Source: CAWCAW01 sp963714125 (GTDB taxonomy: Bacteria > Actinomycetota > Acidimicrobiia > Acidimicrobiales > UBA8190). Taken from it: 64,000 bases of DNA. Made by a program: the position numbers and the translations under genes. Location of the stretch: contig OY970234.1 of NCBI GenBank assembly GCA_963714125.1, forward strand, positions 310,001-374,000, given 5' to 3'. Below, one piece after another: positions 50,311-58,848 of the stretch. Numbering within the stretch: position 1 is the first letter of the stretch; each line of letters begins with the position of its first letter. The notes under the pieces are model-generated. The model was not told the DNA's origin and made no database searches. It saw only the letters and a list, made by a program, of their open reading frames with translations.

Positions 50311-52725
50311 CTAAAGGGAGGGCGGCGACGCCGAGCGCAGGCGAGCTGACCTTCGGGCCCGGCCGGCGGCGACGCCGAGCATGAAGATCAGGACGACGAT
50401 GGCACCCAAAGCCAGCACCAGTCCCTCGTTGAAGCGGTCCGGCCAGTAGTGCAACTCGACGACGTCATGACCGGCGGGCAGCTGGGCTTGGAGCATGACC
50501 TGGTCGTAGGCGGCGAGCTTGAGGGGCCGACCGTTGACGGTGGCATGCCAACCCGGAACGTCGGTCAGGTGCATGCGCAGCAAGCTGGGCGATGACGCAT
50601 TGGTGACCATGTGCCACACCGACGGGATGGGGTGGGTCGCCTTGACCGGCGTACCGGTGGCATCGAGGCTCGGCTGGTACGGGCCCGACGGCATGGCGAT
50701 CAACACCGCCGCTGAGGCGCCGGGGATCTTGTAGAGGTTTTCACCGCCGATCCGCTTGACGAACACCGATCCCTTGGGTCCGGCGAAGCCCGGAAAGTCC
50801 AGGACATATCCCACGCCGAAGCGGCGGGCCAGCGTGGCGGTGGGGAAGACCGGGCAGAAGTTGCTGGCGTCCTCCTTGCCACCGGAGAAGCCGGTTTCCT
50901 GTTGCCACGGCAGGGCCCAATAGGCGTGAGGGGTCATGGGGTCATAGACCGATATCTCGCGGATCCCGTACGCGATGTTGACGTTTTCCTCGATGCCGAC
51001 GCGCGGTGGGGGAAGGCACGTGGTGCCGAATCCGACCACGGCGTGTCCGACAGCGCGCTGCAGCGCCACGATGGCGGGAGACGGTGTCAGGTACGTAGAG
51101 GTGGAGGAGATCAGGGGCGCTCCGGCGGTGAGCAGAAACGCCGTTTGGCAGGCCAGAAACACGAACGCCGCCACGGAACCGAGACCGATTCTGAGCGTCC
51201 GACCCTCGGCGCGCCGAGCGGGGAGTTTGAACAGCGCAGCGGCGACAAGGAGCCCCACCACGACCTCGATGAAGGGCCAGATGAAGCTGTGCTCTCGAAT
51301 ACACGCTTGGGATGACGAGAGACTGGACACCGTCAAGATGCCGACGAGCACCAGGAACACGGCGGTGGACGCGAAGCTGATGGCGAGCCACTTCTTCAGG
51401 CGCTCATCGCGGTAGGACTTGATCACGACGTCCACGCCGATGCCGGCGAGCACGGCGATCCCCAACACCATGGGCTGCATGGCGAATACCCAGTACGTAC
51501 TGAGGATGACCTTGTCGAGGATGGAGATGACCGGCGGCACGAAAACCACAATGGCCATCAGCGCCACCACCGCCGTCAGAGCCCGCACCTCGGGGCGTCG
51601 CCACGCAAAGGCCACGGCGATCACGGCTAGGACGATGGCGATCACGCCTACGTACATGGCCGTTTCGACGTAGTTGGAGAAGCCGAACCACTGGCTATGG
51701 GCCAGCGGCAGCCCGTCGAACCCTTGGAAGATCAAGTGGAGTGCGTTGCCGAAAGGCAGGTTCTTCGGACCGTTGCTGGCGCCGACGGCGGTGCGGTTCG
51801 ATTTCGACGCCAGCTGAAGCCCGGGCAGGATCAACGGCGCCGCCAGAGCCACTCCGGCGCCGTAGCCGACCGCTAAATCGACAATGGGGCGAAGCAACCG
51901 ACCGGTGCCGCGTGTCCAGCGCCAGCGCATCAGCAGAATCAGAAGCACGAACACGGCGGGAGCCATGCCCAAAACGATGAGCACCTCCTCGGGGTCTCCC
52001 GCATAGGCAGCACAGGCGAGGACTAGGGCGACCAGCGTGATGCTCAAGGCGCGCCGGCGACCTCGAAGGACGAGAACGACGGCGGCGAGCATCCACCCAC
52101 CCCACGCCATCACCGACGAGTTCGGCCACCCGAGCCACCCGATGAACGGGCCACTGAGCTCGAAGATGGTGGCCGCCATCATGCAGGCCAGGGGGCTCAG
52201 TCGCAGCACCCGGCCGAGGGTGTACACACCGGTTCCCGCGATGAGCACGGTGACGATGATCTGCACGGTGAACGAGAGGTGGACGGGGAACAGGTAACCG
52301 ATGAGCACCGGGATGCTCAAAGGCGCCGATTCCCAGTTGAAGGCCAGTGGGGCGCCGAGCGCGCTGTAGGGGTTCCACAACGGGAGGATCCCGTGATGCA
52401 CCTGCGTCCACACCTCGTTCGTCCAGGGGATGAAGAGCCTGATCTGGTCGCCGGTGACGAAGTTGTGGATTGATGATGTCGTTGCTCCTCGAACAGAAGT
52501 GATCCCTCTTGTGGTCAAGATGTCGTACGGGCCCAGCGAGGTGCCGCGGCGCAGAGCGGGAAGAAGCACCAGCACGCCCGCGGCCAGCACCCACAGGAGA
52601 CCGAGCACGTCGCCCACCGGCGATCGGCGTGGCGCCGGGGTCGAGAAGAGCTCGGCGTCCAGGCGCCGGGGCGGCTTCGTGGTGCCTAATTGGTTGCCGT
52701 CGCCGGCGTCGCTCACATCGGGCAC
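50311..52725 (-). CDS. YfhO-like polytopic membrane protein
   Basis: 804-aa protein with about 13-14 hydrophobic helices spread over two blocks and a large C-terminal soluble region, the YfhO plan. Characteristic stretches are WTNEVWTQVHHGILPLWNPYSALGAPLAFNWESAPLSIPVLIGYLFP, FELSGPFIGWLGWPNSSVMAWGGWML and a final outside domain with SLLRMHLTDVPGWHATVNGRPLKLAAYDQVMLQAQLPAGHDVVELHY, then a last helix. YfhO proteins are glycosyltransferase-like enzymes that modify cell-surface polymers with lipid-linked sugars. Target unknown. The GTG at 52725 is the start. Confidence 0.85.
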   Translation of the reverse strand: MPDVSDAGDGNQLGTTKPPRRLDAELFSTPAPRRSPVGDVLGLLWVLAAGVLVLLPALRRGTSLGPYDILTTRGITSVRGATTSSIHNFVTGDQIRLFIPWTNEVWTQVHHGILPLWNPYSALGAPLAFNWESAPLSIPVLIGYLFPVHLSFTVQIIVTVLIAGTGVYTLGRVLRLSPLACMMAATIFELSGPFIGWLGWPNSSVMAWGGWMLAAVVLVLRGRRRALSITLVALVLACAAYAGDPEEVLIVLGMAPAVFVLLILLMRWRWTRGTGRLLRPIVDLAVGYGAGVALAAPLILPGLQLASKSNRTAVGASNGPKNLPFGNALHLIFQGFDGLPLAHSQWFGFSNYVETAMYVGVIAIVLAVIAVAFAWRRPEVRALTAVVALMAIVVFVPPVISILDKVILSTYWVFAMQPMVLGIAVLAGIGVDVVIKSYRDERLKKWLAISFASTAVFLVLVGILTVSSLSSSQACIREHSFIWPFIEVVVGLLVAAALFKLPARRAEGRTLRIGLGSVAAFVFLACQTAFLLTAGAPLISSTSTYLTPSPAIVALQRAVGHAVVGFGTTCLPPPRVGIEENVNIAYGIREISVYDPMTPHAYWALPWQQETGFSGGKEDASNFCPVFPTATLARRFGVGYVLDFPGFAGPKGSVFVKRIGGENLYKIPGASAAVLIAMPSGPYQPSLDATGTPVKATHPIPSVWHMVTNASSPSLLRMHLTDVPGWHATVNGRPLKLAAYDQVMLQAQLPAGHDVVELHYWPDRFNEGLVLALGAIVVLIFMLGVAAGRARRSARLRSASPPSL

Positions 52726-52769
52726 TCAGGACATTTTTCCATACGAGGACCGGGTTCCCCGGTCCGTCA

Positions 52770-53927
52770 TCACGCGGAGGTGACGATGTCGAAGCGCACG
52801 GGCAGCCGGGGCGGGCCGCGAAACGCGAGCCCCTCGATCGTCACTGGCTCGGCGTGCTCGTCCCAGCGCAACCCCGGCAGGCGATCGAGCACGGCGGCCA
52901 GGCCGATGCGCAGCTCGAGGCGGGCCAGGTGCATGCCCAGGCATTGATGGCGGCCCGTGCCGAAGGCCAGGTGGCCCGACTCCAACCGGCCGATGTCCCA
53001 GTCTTCTCCGTGCGCGTAGTGGCGCTCGTCTCGGTTGGCCGACCCCAGGGCGCACACCACCGACGAGCCGGCGGGGACCTCGACACCGTCGATGTCGACA
53101 GGAACGGTGTTTTCACGGTTCACCATGGTCACCGAGGTCTCCCAGCGCAAAGTTTCCTCGATGACGCCGGGGATCAGGCTGTGATCGGCGCGCACGCGAC
53201 CCAGCACATCGGGATGGCTCAGTAGCGCCCACAGGCAGTTGCCCATGGCGCGGTAGGTGGTCTCCGCCCCAGCGGGGAGCAACAGCCGTAAGAACCCGTA
53301 GATGTGCTCATCGCTGAGACGTTCGCCATCGATCTCGGCGGTGACAATGTCGGAGATGAGGTCGCGCCGGGGCCGGGCCTTGCGGTCCTCGACGATGGGG
53401 GTCAGATAGGCGCGCATGGCTTCGGAGGCGGCGATGCTGACGGGATAGTTCTCGGGCCCCAGGTTGATGTCCTCGGACCACGAGTGAAACAGCGCATGAT
53501 CCTCGACGGGGACCCCCATGACGCCGGCGATGACCTGTACGGGGTAGCGACTCGTGAGCTGGGCCACCAGCTCGGCGTGTCCGGCTCCGGCAAAGGCGTC
53601 GATCACGGCGTGAATGGTGGGGGCGATGAGCTCGGCTTCCCAGCGCGCCAGCGCCGACGGCCGAAAGGCGTGAGCCACCAGGTTGCGGTAACGGCGATGC
53701 TCTGCGCCGTCCATGGCCACGATGACCGTCCCCATCACCGGGCCCATGGTGAGCGCGTTGACGCTCGACGAAAAGTGTTCGGCGTCTCGCAGCACCTGCT
53801 CGATGTCGTCGTGTCGAGTGACAAACCACATGTTGCTGTCGGGGCCACCCACCGGTCGGACGGGGCGATCCCGGCGGCACTGCGCCCAAAAGGCGTAGAT
53901 ATCGGGCTCTGGTGAGCTCGGCGTCAT
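52770..53927 (-). CDS. Cytochrome P450, first copy
   Basis: 385-aa soluble bacterial P450. The I-helix has FLRLLLPAGAETTYRAMGNCLWALL, the ExxR motif is IEETLRW (E-T-L-R), the K'-helix region reads MVNRENTVPVDIDGVEVPAGSSVVCALGSANRDERHYAHGEDWDIGR, and the heme loop is HLAFGTGRHQCLGMHLARLELR with the cysteine near residue 329. The ATG at 53927 overlaps the OsmC-like stop (ATGA). It needs a ferredoxin and a reductase; the ferredoxin at 57051 is a possible donor. Substrate unknown. This type often oxidises lipids, terpenes or xenobiotics in actinomycetes. Confidence 0.95.
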   Translation of the reverse strand: MTPSSPEPDIYAFWAQCRRDRPVRPVGGPDSNMWFVTRHDDIEQVLRDAEHFSSSVNALTMGPVMGTVIVAMDGAEHRRYRNLVAHAFRPSALARWEAELIAPTIHAVIDAFAGAGHAELVAQLTSRYPVQVIAGVMGVPVEDHALFHSWSEDINLGPENYPVSIAASEAMRAYLTPIVEDRKARPRRDLISDIVTAEIDGERLSDEHIYGFLRLLLPAGAETTYRAMGNCLWALLSHPDVLGRVRADHSLIPGVIEETLRWETSVTMVNRENTVPVDIDGVEVPAGSSVVCALGSANRDERHYAHGEDWDIGRLESGHLAFGTGRHQCLGMHLARLELRIGLAAVLDRLPGLRWDEHAEPVTIEGLAFRGPPRLPVRFDIVTSA

Positions 53928-54394
53928 GAGGGGGCGATGGCGATCTCTGGAACCACCGCTATGTCGCAGCGCAGTGAATTGGCGATGTAACACTCCTCGT
54001 GGGCCTCATGCACCATGGCGATCACCGCGTCGATATCGGTACCGGCGGTCACACTGATCTTCGGCCGCAAGGTGATGGAGTCGAGCGCCATGGGTTGGCG
54101 CCGGACCGTCATGGATGCCTCGGCATCATCGTCGTAGGCCAGCACGGTGACACCGGCTCGAGCCGCAATGGACAGGAACGACAGCAGTTGGCACGAGGTC
54201 GCCGCCAGTACCAGCAACTGTTCGGGATCTAGTTTGGCGGGGTCCCCGTTGAAGGCGGGATCCGAGCTGAGGTTGAGCACGGGCGACGCCGGCGGACAGG
54301 ACCCGGTGTGGGAGCGGTCGTAGGCGCCATACCCTCCGGCCGTCGACCCGCGCCACGAGCAGCGTGCTTGGTAGTGGTGCACGTGAGGGGACAC
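53924..54394 (-). CDS. OsmC/Ohr family protein
   Basis: About 156 aa. The OsmC fold is clear: VHHYQARCSWRG at the start, LNLSSDPAFNGDPAKLDPEQLLVLAATSCQLLSFLSIAARAGV with the first catalytic cysteine, and CYIANSLRCDIAVVPEI with the second cysteine near the end. These two cysteines reduce organic hydroperoxides in the family. The GTG at 54394 gives the family-like start. It is the gene just before the P450 and overlaps it, so a detoxification link is plausible. It could also be a DUF-type OsmC relative with another substrate. Confidence 0.88.
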   Translation of the reverse strand: MSPHVHHYQARCSWRGSTAGGYGAYDRSHTGSCPPASPVLNLSSDPAFNGDPAKLDPEQLLVLAATSCQLLSFLSIAARAGVTVLAYDDDAEASMTVRRQPMALDSITLRPKISVTAGTDIDAVIAMVHEAHEECYIANSLRCDIAVVPEIAIAPS

Positions 54395-54448
54395 GTCTCT
54401 AAGCGTGCCACCCCGGCGCACCCCGGCGGCGCCCCCCCGCAAGTGGGC

Positions 54449-55513
54449 TCAGGTGCCGCCGGTGGGGACGGTGCTGGAGTTCGTCGAGAAGTTCAGCGTG
54501 ACCGGCGCTGTCATTGGCGCGAATGACCACGCGGTGGCGCTCTTGCCGTTGATCTGGACGGCTACCGACACCTTGCTCGAGCCGAGGTTCATCGACAACG
54601 GGCCGTCGCCCCCGGCAAAGGTCTTGGTCTGCCCAGCGTTGAGCACGCCCTCGAAGACGGGTTTGGCCGTGCCGGGCACGTTGACGAGCACCCACACCGG
54701 ACCGGTGGGCGTCACGATCACGGCGTACTGATCGGCGTTGACGTCAACGGCGATGTTGCCCGGCGTCGTGGTGGTCTCAGTCACGGCCGGGATGGTGACC
54801 GGCGGGGCGGTGGTGGTCGGGCTGAGCGTCGTGGGTGTCGTCGGAGGTGGTGACGACGAGGTCACCACATGCACGTCAGCGAGCCACTGCGGTTCGTAAT
54901 GGTGGACGACCAAGCCGAGCGCGCCGATAGCAACAAGCACGGCCGTGAACCACACGGCGATGCGCAGGCCCAGCGGGGCCGGTCGAGCGGGGTAGCGGAT
55001 GGGTGCATACTCCCCCGCCACTGGGGGGTAAAAGGTGGCGCCCGCCGCCGATCTGACTCCTGGGACCTGGGCCGTCTGGGTGAAGCCGAGAAGGTGTGAG
55101 GCGTCGTCGGTGGGGAAGCGGCTCAAATGGCCCTGAGCCGATGTCGCCGCCGGGTAAGGCGCCGACGCCGGGGATCCAGCTGAGCTCTGCAACGCCCCGG
55201 CTAAAACGCCCTCGGGCCAGTGCTCCTCGATCACCGCGGAGAGGGCGGCGACGTCCAAGGAGAACAGCTCGGCGTAGCGTCCCAGGTAGACAAGGGCGAC
55301 CCGGAGATCCGAGAACGACGCCAGGTCGCCGTTTTCGAGGGCCTCGAGGTGTTTCCACGAGACGCCGGTGCGGTCGTGCACCTCGGCCATGGTGACGCCG
55401 CCGGCTTCGCGAGCGTCGCGCAGGACGGTGCCGACATCAGCCGGGGTGGATACGGAGGGTGGTCGCTTGCCGCCACGGCGCCGTCCCGCCTTTTGGCCTT
55501 CTGCGATCGCCAC
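54449..55513 (-). CDS. RodZ-like protein: helix-turn-helix, membrane helix, DUF4115
   Basis: 354 aa. An N-terminal helix-turn-helix of the RodZ/XRE type is in STPADVGTVLRDAREAGGVTMAEVHDRTGVSWKHLEALENGDLASFSDLRVALVYLGRYAELFSLD. A proline/alanine-rich linker leads to one membrane helix (LRIAVWFTAVLVAIGALGLVVHHY), a threonine/proline-rich stalk and a DUF4115-like outside domain (IAVDVNADQYAVIVTPTGPVWVLVNVPGTAKPVFEGVLNAGQTKTFAGGDGPLSMNLGSSKVSVAVQINGK). RodZ links MreB to the envelope, but many actinobacterial relatives are of unknown role. The GTG at 55513 follows AGGAGG; a TTG just before it is possible. Confidence 0.85.
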   Translation of the reverse strand: MAIAEGQKAGRRRGGKRPPSVSTPADVGTVLRDAREAGGVTMAEVHDRTGVSWKHLEALENGDLASFSDLRVALVYLGRYAELFSLDVAALSAVIEEHWPEGVLAGALQSSAGSPASAPYPAATSAQGHLSRFPTDDASHLLGFTQTAQVPGVRSAAGATFYPPVAGEYAPIRYPARPAPLGLRIAVWFTAVLVAIGALGLVVHHYEPQWLADVHVVTSSSPPPTTPTTLSPTTTAPPVTIPAVTETTTTPGNIAVDVNADQYAVIVTPTGPVWVLVNVPGTAKPVFEGVLNAGQTKTFAGGDGPLSMNLGSSKVSVAVQINGKSATAWSFAPMTAPVTLNFSTNSSTVPTGGT

Positions 55514-55708
55514 CAAGCCTCCTGTTGCCGCGTCCAGATTGTAACGCCATTGCAATATCCCGGCGCTAGTACGACTTCGTCATGGAGCAGGCGCTTCTTG
55601 AGCTTTGCAGGCCGCCGCGACACTTGGCAACGGGTGGTGCGCTGGAGTCGCCGCAGCTCAGGTCGGCGCCGAGGGCCCGCGAAGGGGCCGACGGGCCGCC
55701 ACAGAGGA

Positions 55709-55724
55709 CTGACGCCGGTGTCAG
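55709..55724. promoter_or_regulatory. CTGAC-N6-GTCAG operator, site 2
   Basis: CTGAC-GCCGGT-GTCAG, a perfect palindromic frame upstream of the second P450. It is followed 18 bp later by site 3, so two dimers could bind side by side on nearly the same face of the helix. Confidence 0.7.
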
Positions 55725-55726
55725 AG

Positions 55727-55742
55727 CTGACATTCGCGTCAG
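55727..55742. promoter_or_regulatory. CTGAC-N6-GTCAG operator, site 3
   Basis: CTGAC-ATTCGC-GTCAG, with arms identical to sites 1, 2 and 4 and the core again fitting RYNNRY. It ends 112 bp before the start codon of the P450-ferredoxin pair, which suggests control of that operon. Confidence 0.7.
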
Positions 55743-55854
55743 GAAACGATAACCTTCTTACGCAGGGGTGGAACCCGGTCTTCGCCTGGTGGGCGGCGCG
55801 CGATGGAAAGCCATCGTCGTGCTCACGGGCCTCCGGGGAGGGAAAGGAATTCGC

Positions 55855-57042
55855 ATGGAATCGAGTGCCGGCACCCATACGCCGAGTGCGGACTCCGTCA
55901 CCGAGCTGGCTACCTCGGATGATCCCCGAGCCATCTCCCGGCAGCTGCGAGAGCAGCCCGTCTTTCGTATCGATGACATGTTCACCCTCGTCACCCGGCG
56001 TGAGCACGTCGAAGACGCCCTGCGACGCGCCGGTTCGTTCTGCTGGAGCGAGGTCCCCATGGACCTCGGTCAGATCCGCCCGCTCATCCCCTTGATGATC
56101 GATCCGCCGCAGCACGTGAAGTACCGCCGCATCCTCGACCCGCTGTTCGCCCCGAAGAAGATGATTCTTCTCGAGGAGGAGGTGGGCGAGCTTGTGAACA
56201 GCCTCATCGACGAGTTTGCCGCCAAGGGCTCGTGCGACTTCCACGAAGAGTTCGCCGTTCCCCTGCCCTGCCGGGTGTTTCTCAAGCTCATGGGCCTGCC
56301 CTATGAGGACCTCGACCTCTTCTTGTCGATCAAGGACGACATCATCCGGCCCGAGGGCATCACCATGGAGGAGCAGTCGGCGGTGCGTCGGCGCGCTGGG
56401 GAGAAGGTCTACGAGTACTTCGAAAAGGTGCTGGTCGAACGCCGGCGCGCCCCCACCGACGATCTTCTGGCCCAGATCATCGCCGGTTCGGTCGACGGTG
56501 AGCAGCTCACCGACGAAGAGGTCATGGACATCTGTTACCTCTTCCTGATTGCCGGGTTGGACACGGTCACCGACTCCTTGGACTGCTTCTTCGGGCTGCT
56601 GGCCCAAGAAGATGAGCACCGCAAGCTTCTGGTCGAAGACGAGTCGGTCATTCCGTCTGCCATCGAGGAGCTGTTGCGGTGGGAGACCCCCGTCCCGGCT
56701 GTGCCGAGGGTGGCCACCGAAGACGTTGAGTTCGGCGGATGTCCTGTCGCCAAAGGCGAGCAAGTGATGTTGGTGCTCAGCTCGGCCAACACCGACGACA
56801 CCGCCCACCCTGGCGTGGACGCCTTGGACCTGCGACGCAACCCCAATCCTCATCTGGCCTTCGGCGGCGGTGTGCATCGTTGCCTCGGATCGCACTTGGC
56901 CCGGATGGAGCTGCGGGTGGCGCTGCGTGAGTTCCACCGGCGCATCCCCGAGTACGCGCTGGCGCCCGGCACGGTGCTCGAGTACACCCCGGGGTTGCGC
57001 TCGCTGCTCACACTGCCGCTGGTGTTCGACCCCGCTTCCTGA
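55855..57042 (+). CDS. Cytochrome P450, second copy
   Basis: 395-aa P450. The I-helix is CYLFLIAGLDTVTDSLDCFFGLL, ExxR is IEELLRW (E-L-L-R), and the heme loop is HLAFGGGVHRCLGSHLARMELRVALREF with the cysteine near residue 343. The early part PLIPLMIDPPQHVKYRRILDPLFAP is typical of CYP families that act on fatty acids, terpenes or sterols. The ATG at 55855 follows a strong GGAGGGAAAGGA site. The ferredoxin gene begins 8 bp after its stop, so electron donor and enzyme are co-expressed. Upstream are two copies of the shared operator. Confidence 0.96.
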   Translation: MESSAGTHTPSADSVTELATSDDPRAISRQLREQPVFRIDDMFTLVTRREHVEDALRRAGSFCWSEVPMDLGQIRPLIPLMIDPPQHVKYRRILDPLFAPKKMILLEEEVGELVNSLIDEFAAKGSCDFHEEFAVPLPCRVFLKLMGLPYEDLDLFLSIKDDIIRPEGITMEEQSAVRRRAGEKVYEYFEKVLVERRRAPTDDLLAQIIAGSVDGEQLTDEEVMDICYLFLIAGLDTVTDSLDCFFGLLAQEDEHRKLLVEDESVIPSAIEELLRWETPVPAVPRVATEDVEFGGCPVAKGEQVMLVLSSANTDDTAHPGVDALDLRRNPNPHLAFGGGVHRCLGSHLARMELRVALREFHRRIPEYALAPGTVLEYTPGLRSLLTLPLVFDPAS

Positions 57043-57050
57043 AGAACTCG

Positions 57051-57239
57051 ATGCGCATCCGCCTCGACGCCGGGGCCTGCCAGGGCCACGGGCGGTGCTA
57101 CATGCTCGCCCCTGACCTCTTCGACGCCGACGACAACGGCCACTGCGTGCTGCTCGTCGACGAGATCCCCGAAGGGCGCCAGGCTGACGCCCAAAACGGC
57201 GTGGATAACTGCCCCGAACGAGCGCTTTCGATCGAGTAG
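57051..57239 (+). CDS. 3Fe-4S-type ferredoxin, P450 partner
   Basis: 62-aa ferredoxin: MRIRLDAGACQGHGRCYMLAPDLFDADDNG ... NCPERALSIE. The cluster motif is C-x2-H-x2-C ... C-P, with histidine (residue 13) where classical ferredoxins have the second cysteine. This variant is characteristic of actinobacterial P450-linked ferredoxins, where it tunes redox potential. Its gene is 8 bp downstream of the P450 and converges with the thiolase-like gene. It supplies electrons to P450-2 and possibly to P450-1. Confidence 0.93.
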   Translation: MRIRLDAGACQGHGRCYMLAPDLFDADDNGHCVLLVDEIPEGRQADAQNGVDNCPERALSIE

Positions 57240-57258
57240 CTGCTGGCGCGACCGAGGG

Positions 57259-58782
57259 TCAGCCCGGCCGGGCTACCGACGTCGTTCCGTCTTCGGCGGG
57301 GGTGAGGGTGACAGCGGAGCCCACGGCGTCGCCGGCCACCATCTGAGCGCTCAGCGCGTGGTCGGCCAGCGCCGCGGCCCGACTGCCGTCCACGTCGACA
57401 AGCGCCACCCCGGGGCCGGGTTGGCCGTTGCGGTCGAATCCGACCGTGTACGCCACGATCGTTCCTTTTCCCGTACCGACCGTGGCCAGCGGGATCGCAA
57501 CGGCGTCAGCGTCGAAGCGCTGTTGGAGCTCGACGTCAGGCTGCGGGTTCTGGGTCGGAGGCCGGCGGCTGTAGACACCCACGGCGTGCTTGGTGAGGTA
57601 GTAGCCGTTGCCATGGACCACGGCATGGTCGCCCTGGCCTGAACGCAGCCACCCGTGCGCGTTGGCCACGGCGTGGGTGACGTAGTTGCTGCCGGGGCCG
57701 CCGTGCGATGGAAGACCGCCGGTCAGCGTCAGAGGTCGGGCGTCCTTGCGGTCGATGCCGAAGCTGTCGCGGGCCACCTCGATCGAGCTCGGGAAGCACG
57801 CATACAGGTCGAAGGCACCGACGTCAGAGATGTCGATTCCGCCCGCCCGCAAGGCGGTGGTGGCGCAGGCGCGCAACGCCGGAGAACGATGCACTTCGGG
57901 GCGCTGCGACAGGTACCAGATGTCATGGGCGTCGGCCCAGCCGCGCACATAGGCCACCTCATCGGACCCAAGTCCCCATTCCCGCGCCGTGGCCGCGTCG
58001 GTGATGATCACCGCCGCGCTCATGTCGACGTCCATCACAGCGTTCATGTACTTGGGGTAGGGGAACGAGATCATCCGGTTGTCGGCGGTGACGGTGGCGA
58101 TCTCCGCCGCGTCGCGGTGCTCGGAAAACCACGAGTACGGATTGGCGACGGCCACGGCGTTGAGCCGCGCCATGAGCTCACCCATCTCGCGGCGGTGGGT
58201 GTCGAGGTCTTCGCCCTCGGCGTGGCCGAGTGCCATTTCGATGAGCGCATACATGGTGGTGGCCGCTTCGAGACCATGGGCGCGTTCGGCCGGGTGAACA
58301 CCCATGTCGGACTCGAGTGGTGGCCACGTGTCAGGCCAGCCCGGCGTGCTGGGCCAGTCCAGCGTCACCCCGGCTTTTTTGGCGCGGCGTCGGGTGGCCA
58401 GCGCCTCGGCGCCGCAGATGAGCACGCGTGGCCGGCGGCCGGCGGCGACTTCCTCGGCGGCCCGGTTGACGAGCCACTGCGGGATCGACCCTCCCATGCC
58501 TGAGCAGCGGGCCTCGGCATCAGTTGCCCCCAGGCGCTCAGCCAAGGCCCGAGCCGGGTCGCCGTGGCGCAGCGACAGCGAGTGCACCATCCACACGTGG
58601 GTGAGGGCGGCCAGCGAGGCACCGTTCCCACCGGCGTCGGCGTGACCGGTCGAATCGAGGGCGGCCAGCGCGGCGCTATGCATAAGCGCCAGGGGATCAG
58701 GAGCGAGTAGCGGGTCCTGCTCCCGGTTGGTCACCTGACCGGCGCCGACCACCACCGGGACCTTGGTCCAGTCCACCGCCAC
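57259..58782 (-). CDS. Thiolase-like protein (TLP1-type acetyl-CoA acetyltransferase family)
   Basis: 507 aa. The thiolase fold is visible in VPVVVGAGQVTNREQDPLLAPDPLALMHSAALAALDST, MGGSIPQWLVNRAAEEVAAGRRPRVLICGAEALATRRRAKKAG, and the C-terminal half FDLYACFPSSIEVARDSFGIDRKDARPLTLTGGLPSHGGPGSNYVTHAVANAH plus HGNGYYLTKHAVGVYSRRPP, followed by an extra domain of ~90 aa as in thiolase-like protein type 1. The standard nucleophilic cysteine of the N-terminal half is not in its usual context, so it may act on a different acyl-CoA or lack thiolysis. The start is GTG at 58782. It is next to amidohydrolase B. Confidence 0.85.
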   Translation of the reverse strand: MAVDWTKVPVVVGAGQVTNREQDPLLAPDPLALMHSAALAALDSTGHADAGGNGASLAALTHVWMVHSLSLRHGDPARALAERLGATDAEARCSGMGGSIPQWLVNRAAEEVAAGRRPRVLICGAEALATRRRAKKAGVTLDWPSTPGWPDTWPPLESDMGVHPAERAHGLEAATTMYALIEMALGHAEGEDLDTHRREMGELMARLNAVAVANPYSWFSEHRDAAEIATVTADNRMISFPYPKYMNAVMDVDMSAAVIITDAATAREWGLGSDEVAYVRGWADAHDIWYLSQRPEVHRSPALRACATTALRAGGIDISDVGAFDLYACFPSSIEVARDSFGIDRKDARPLTLTGGLPSHGGPGSNYVTHAVANAHGWLRSGQGDHAVVHGNGYYLTKHAVGVYSRRPPTQNPQPDVELQQRFDADAVAIPLATVGTGKGTIVAYTVGFDRNGQPGPGVALVDVDGSRAAALADHALSAQMVAGDAVGSAVTLTPAEDGTTSVARPG

Positions 58783-58848
58783 CGTTGTCGTCTCCGTGTT
58801 CTGAATGCGGGTGTGGGGCGCGGCGGCGGGCGCCGGCCGGGCCTGGCG

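Larger units (their letters stand above)
55514..55854. other. Divergent spacer before P450-2 with two operator sites
   Basis: 341 bp between the RodZ-like gene and the second P450. No gene is seen. The only clear signals are two CTGAC-N6-GTCAG palindromes at 55709-55724 and 55727-55742, spaced exactly 18 bp apart, about 110-145 bp before the P450 start, and the GGGGAGGGAAAGGA ribosome-binding region. Confidence 0.6.
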
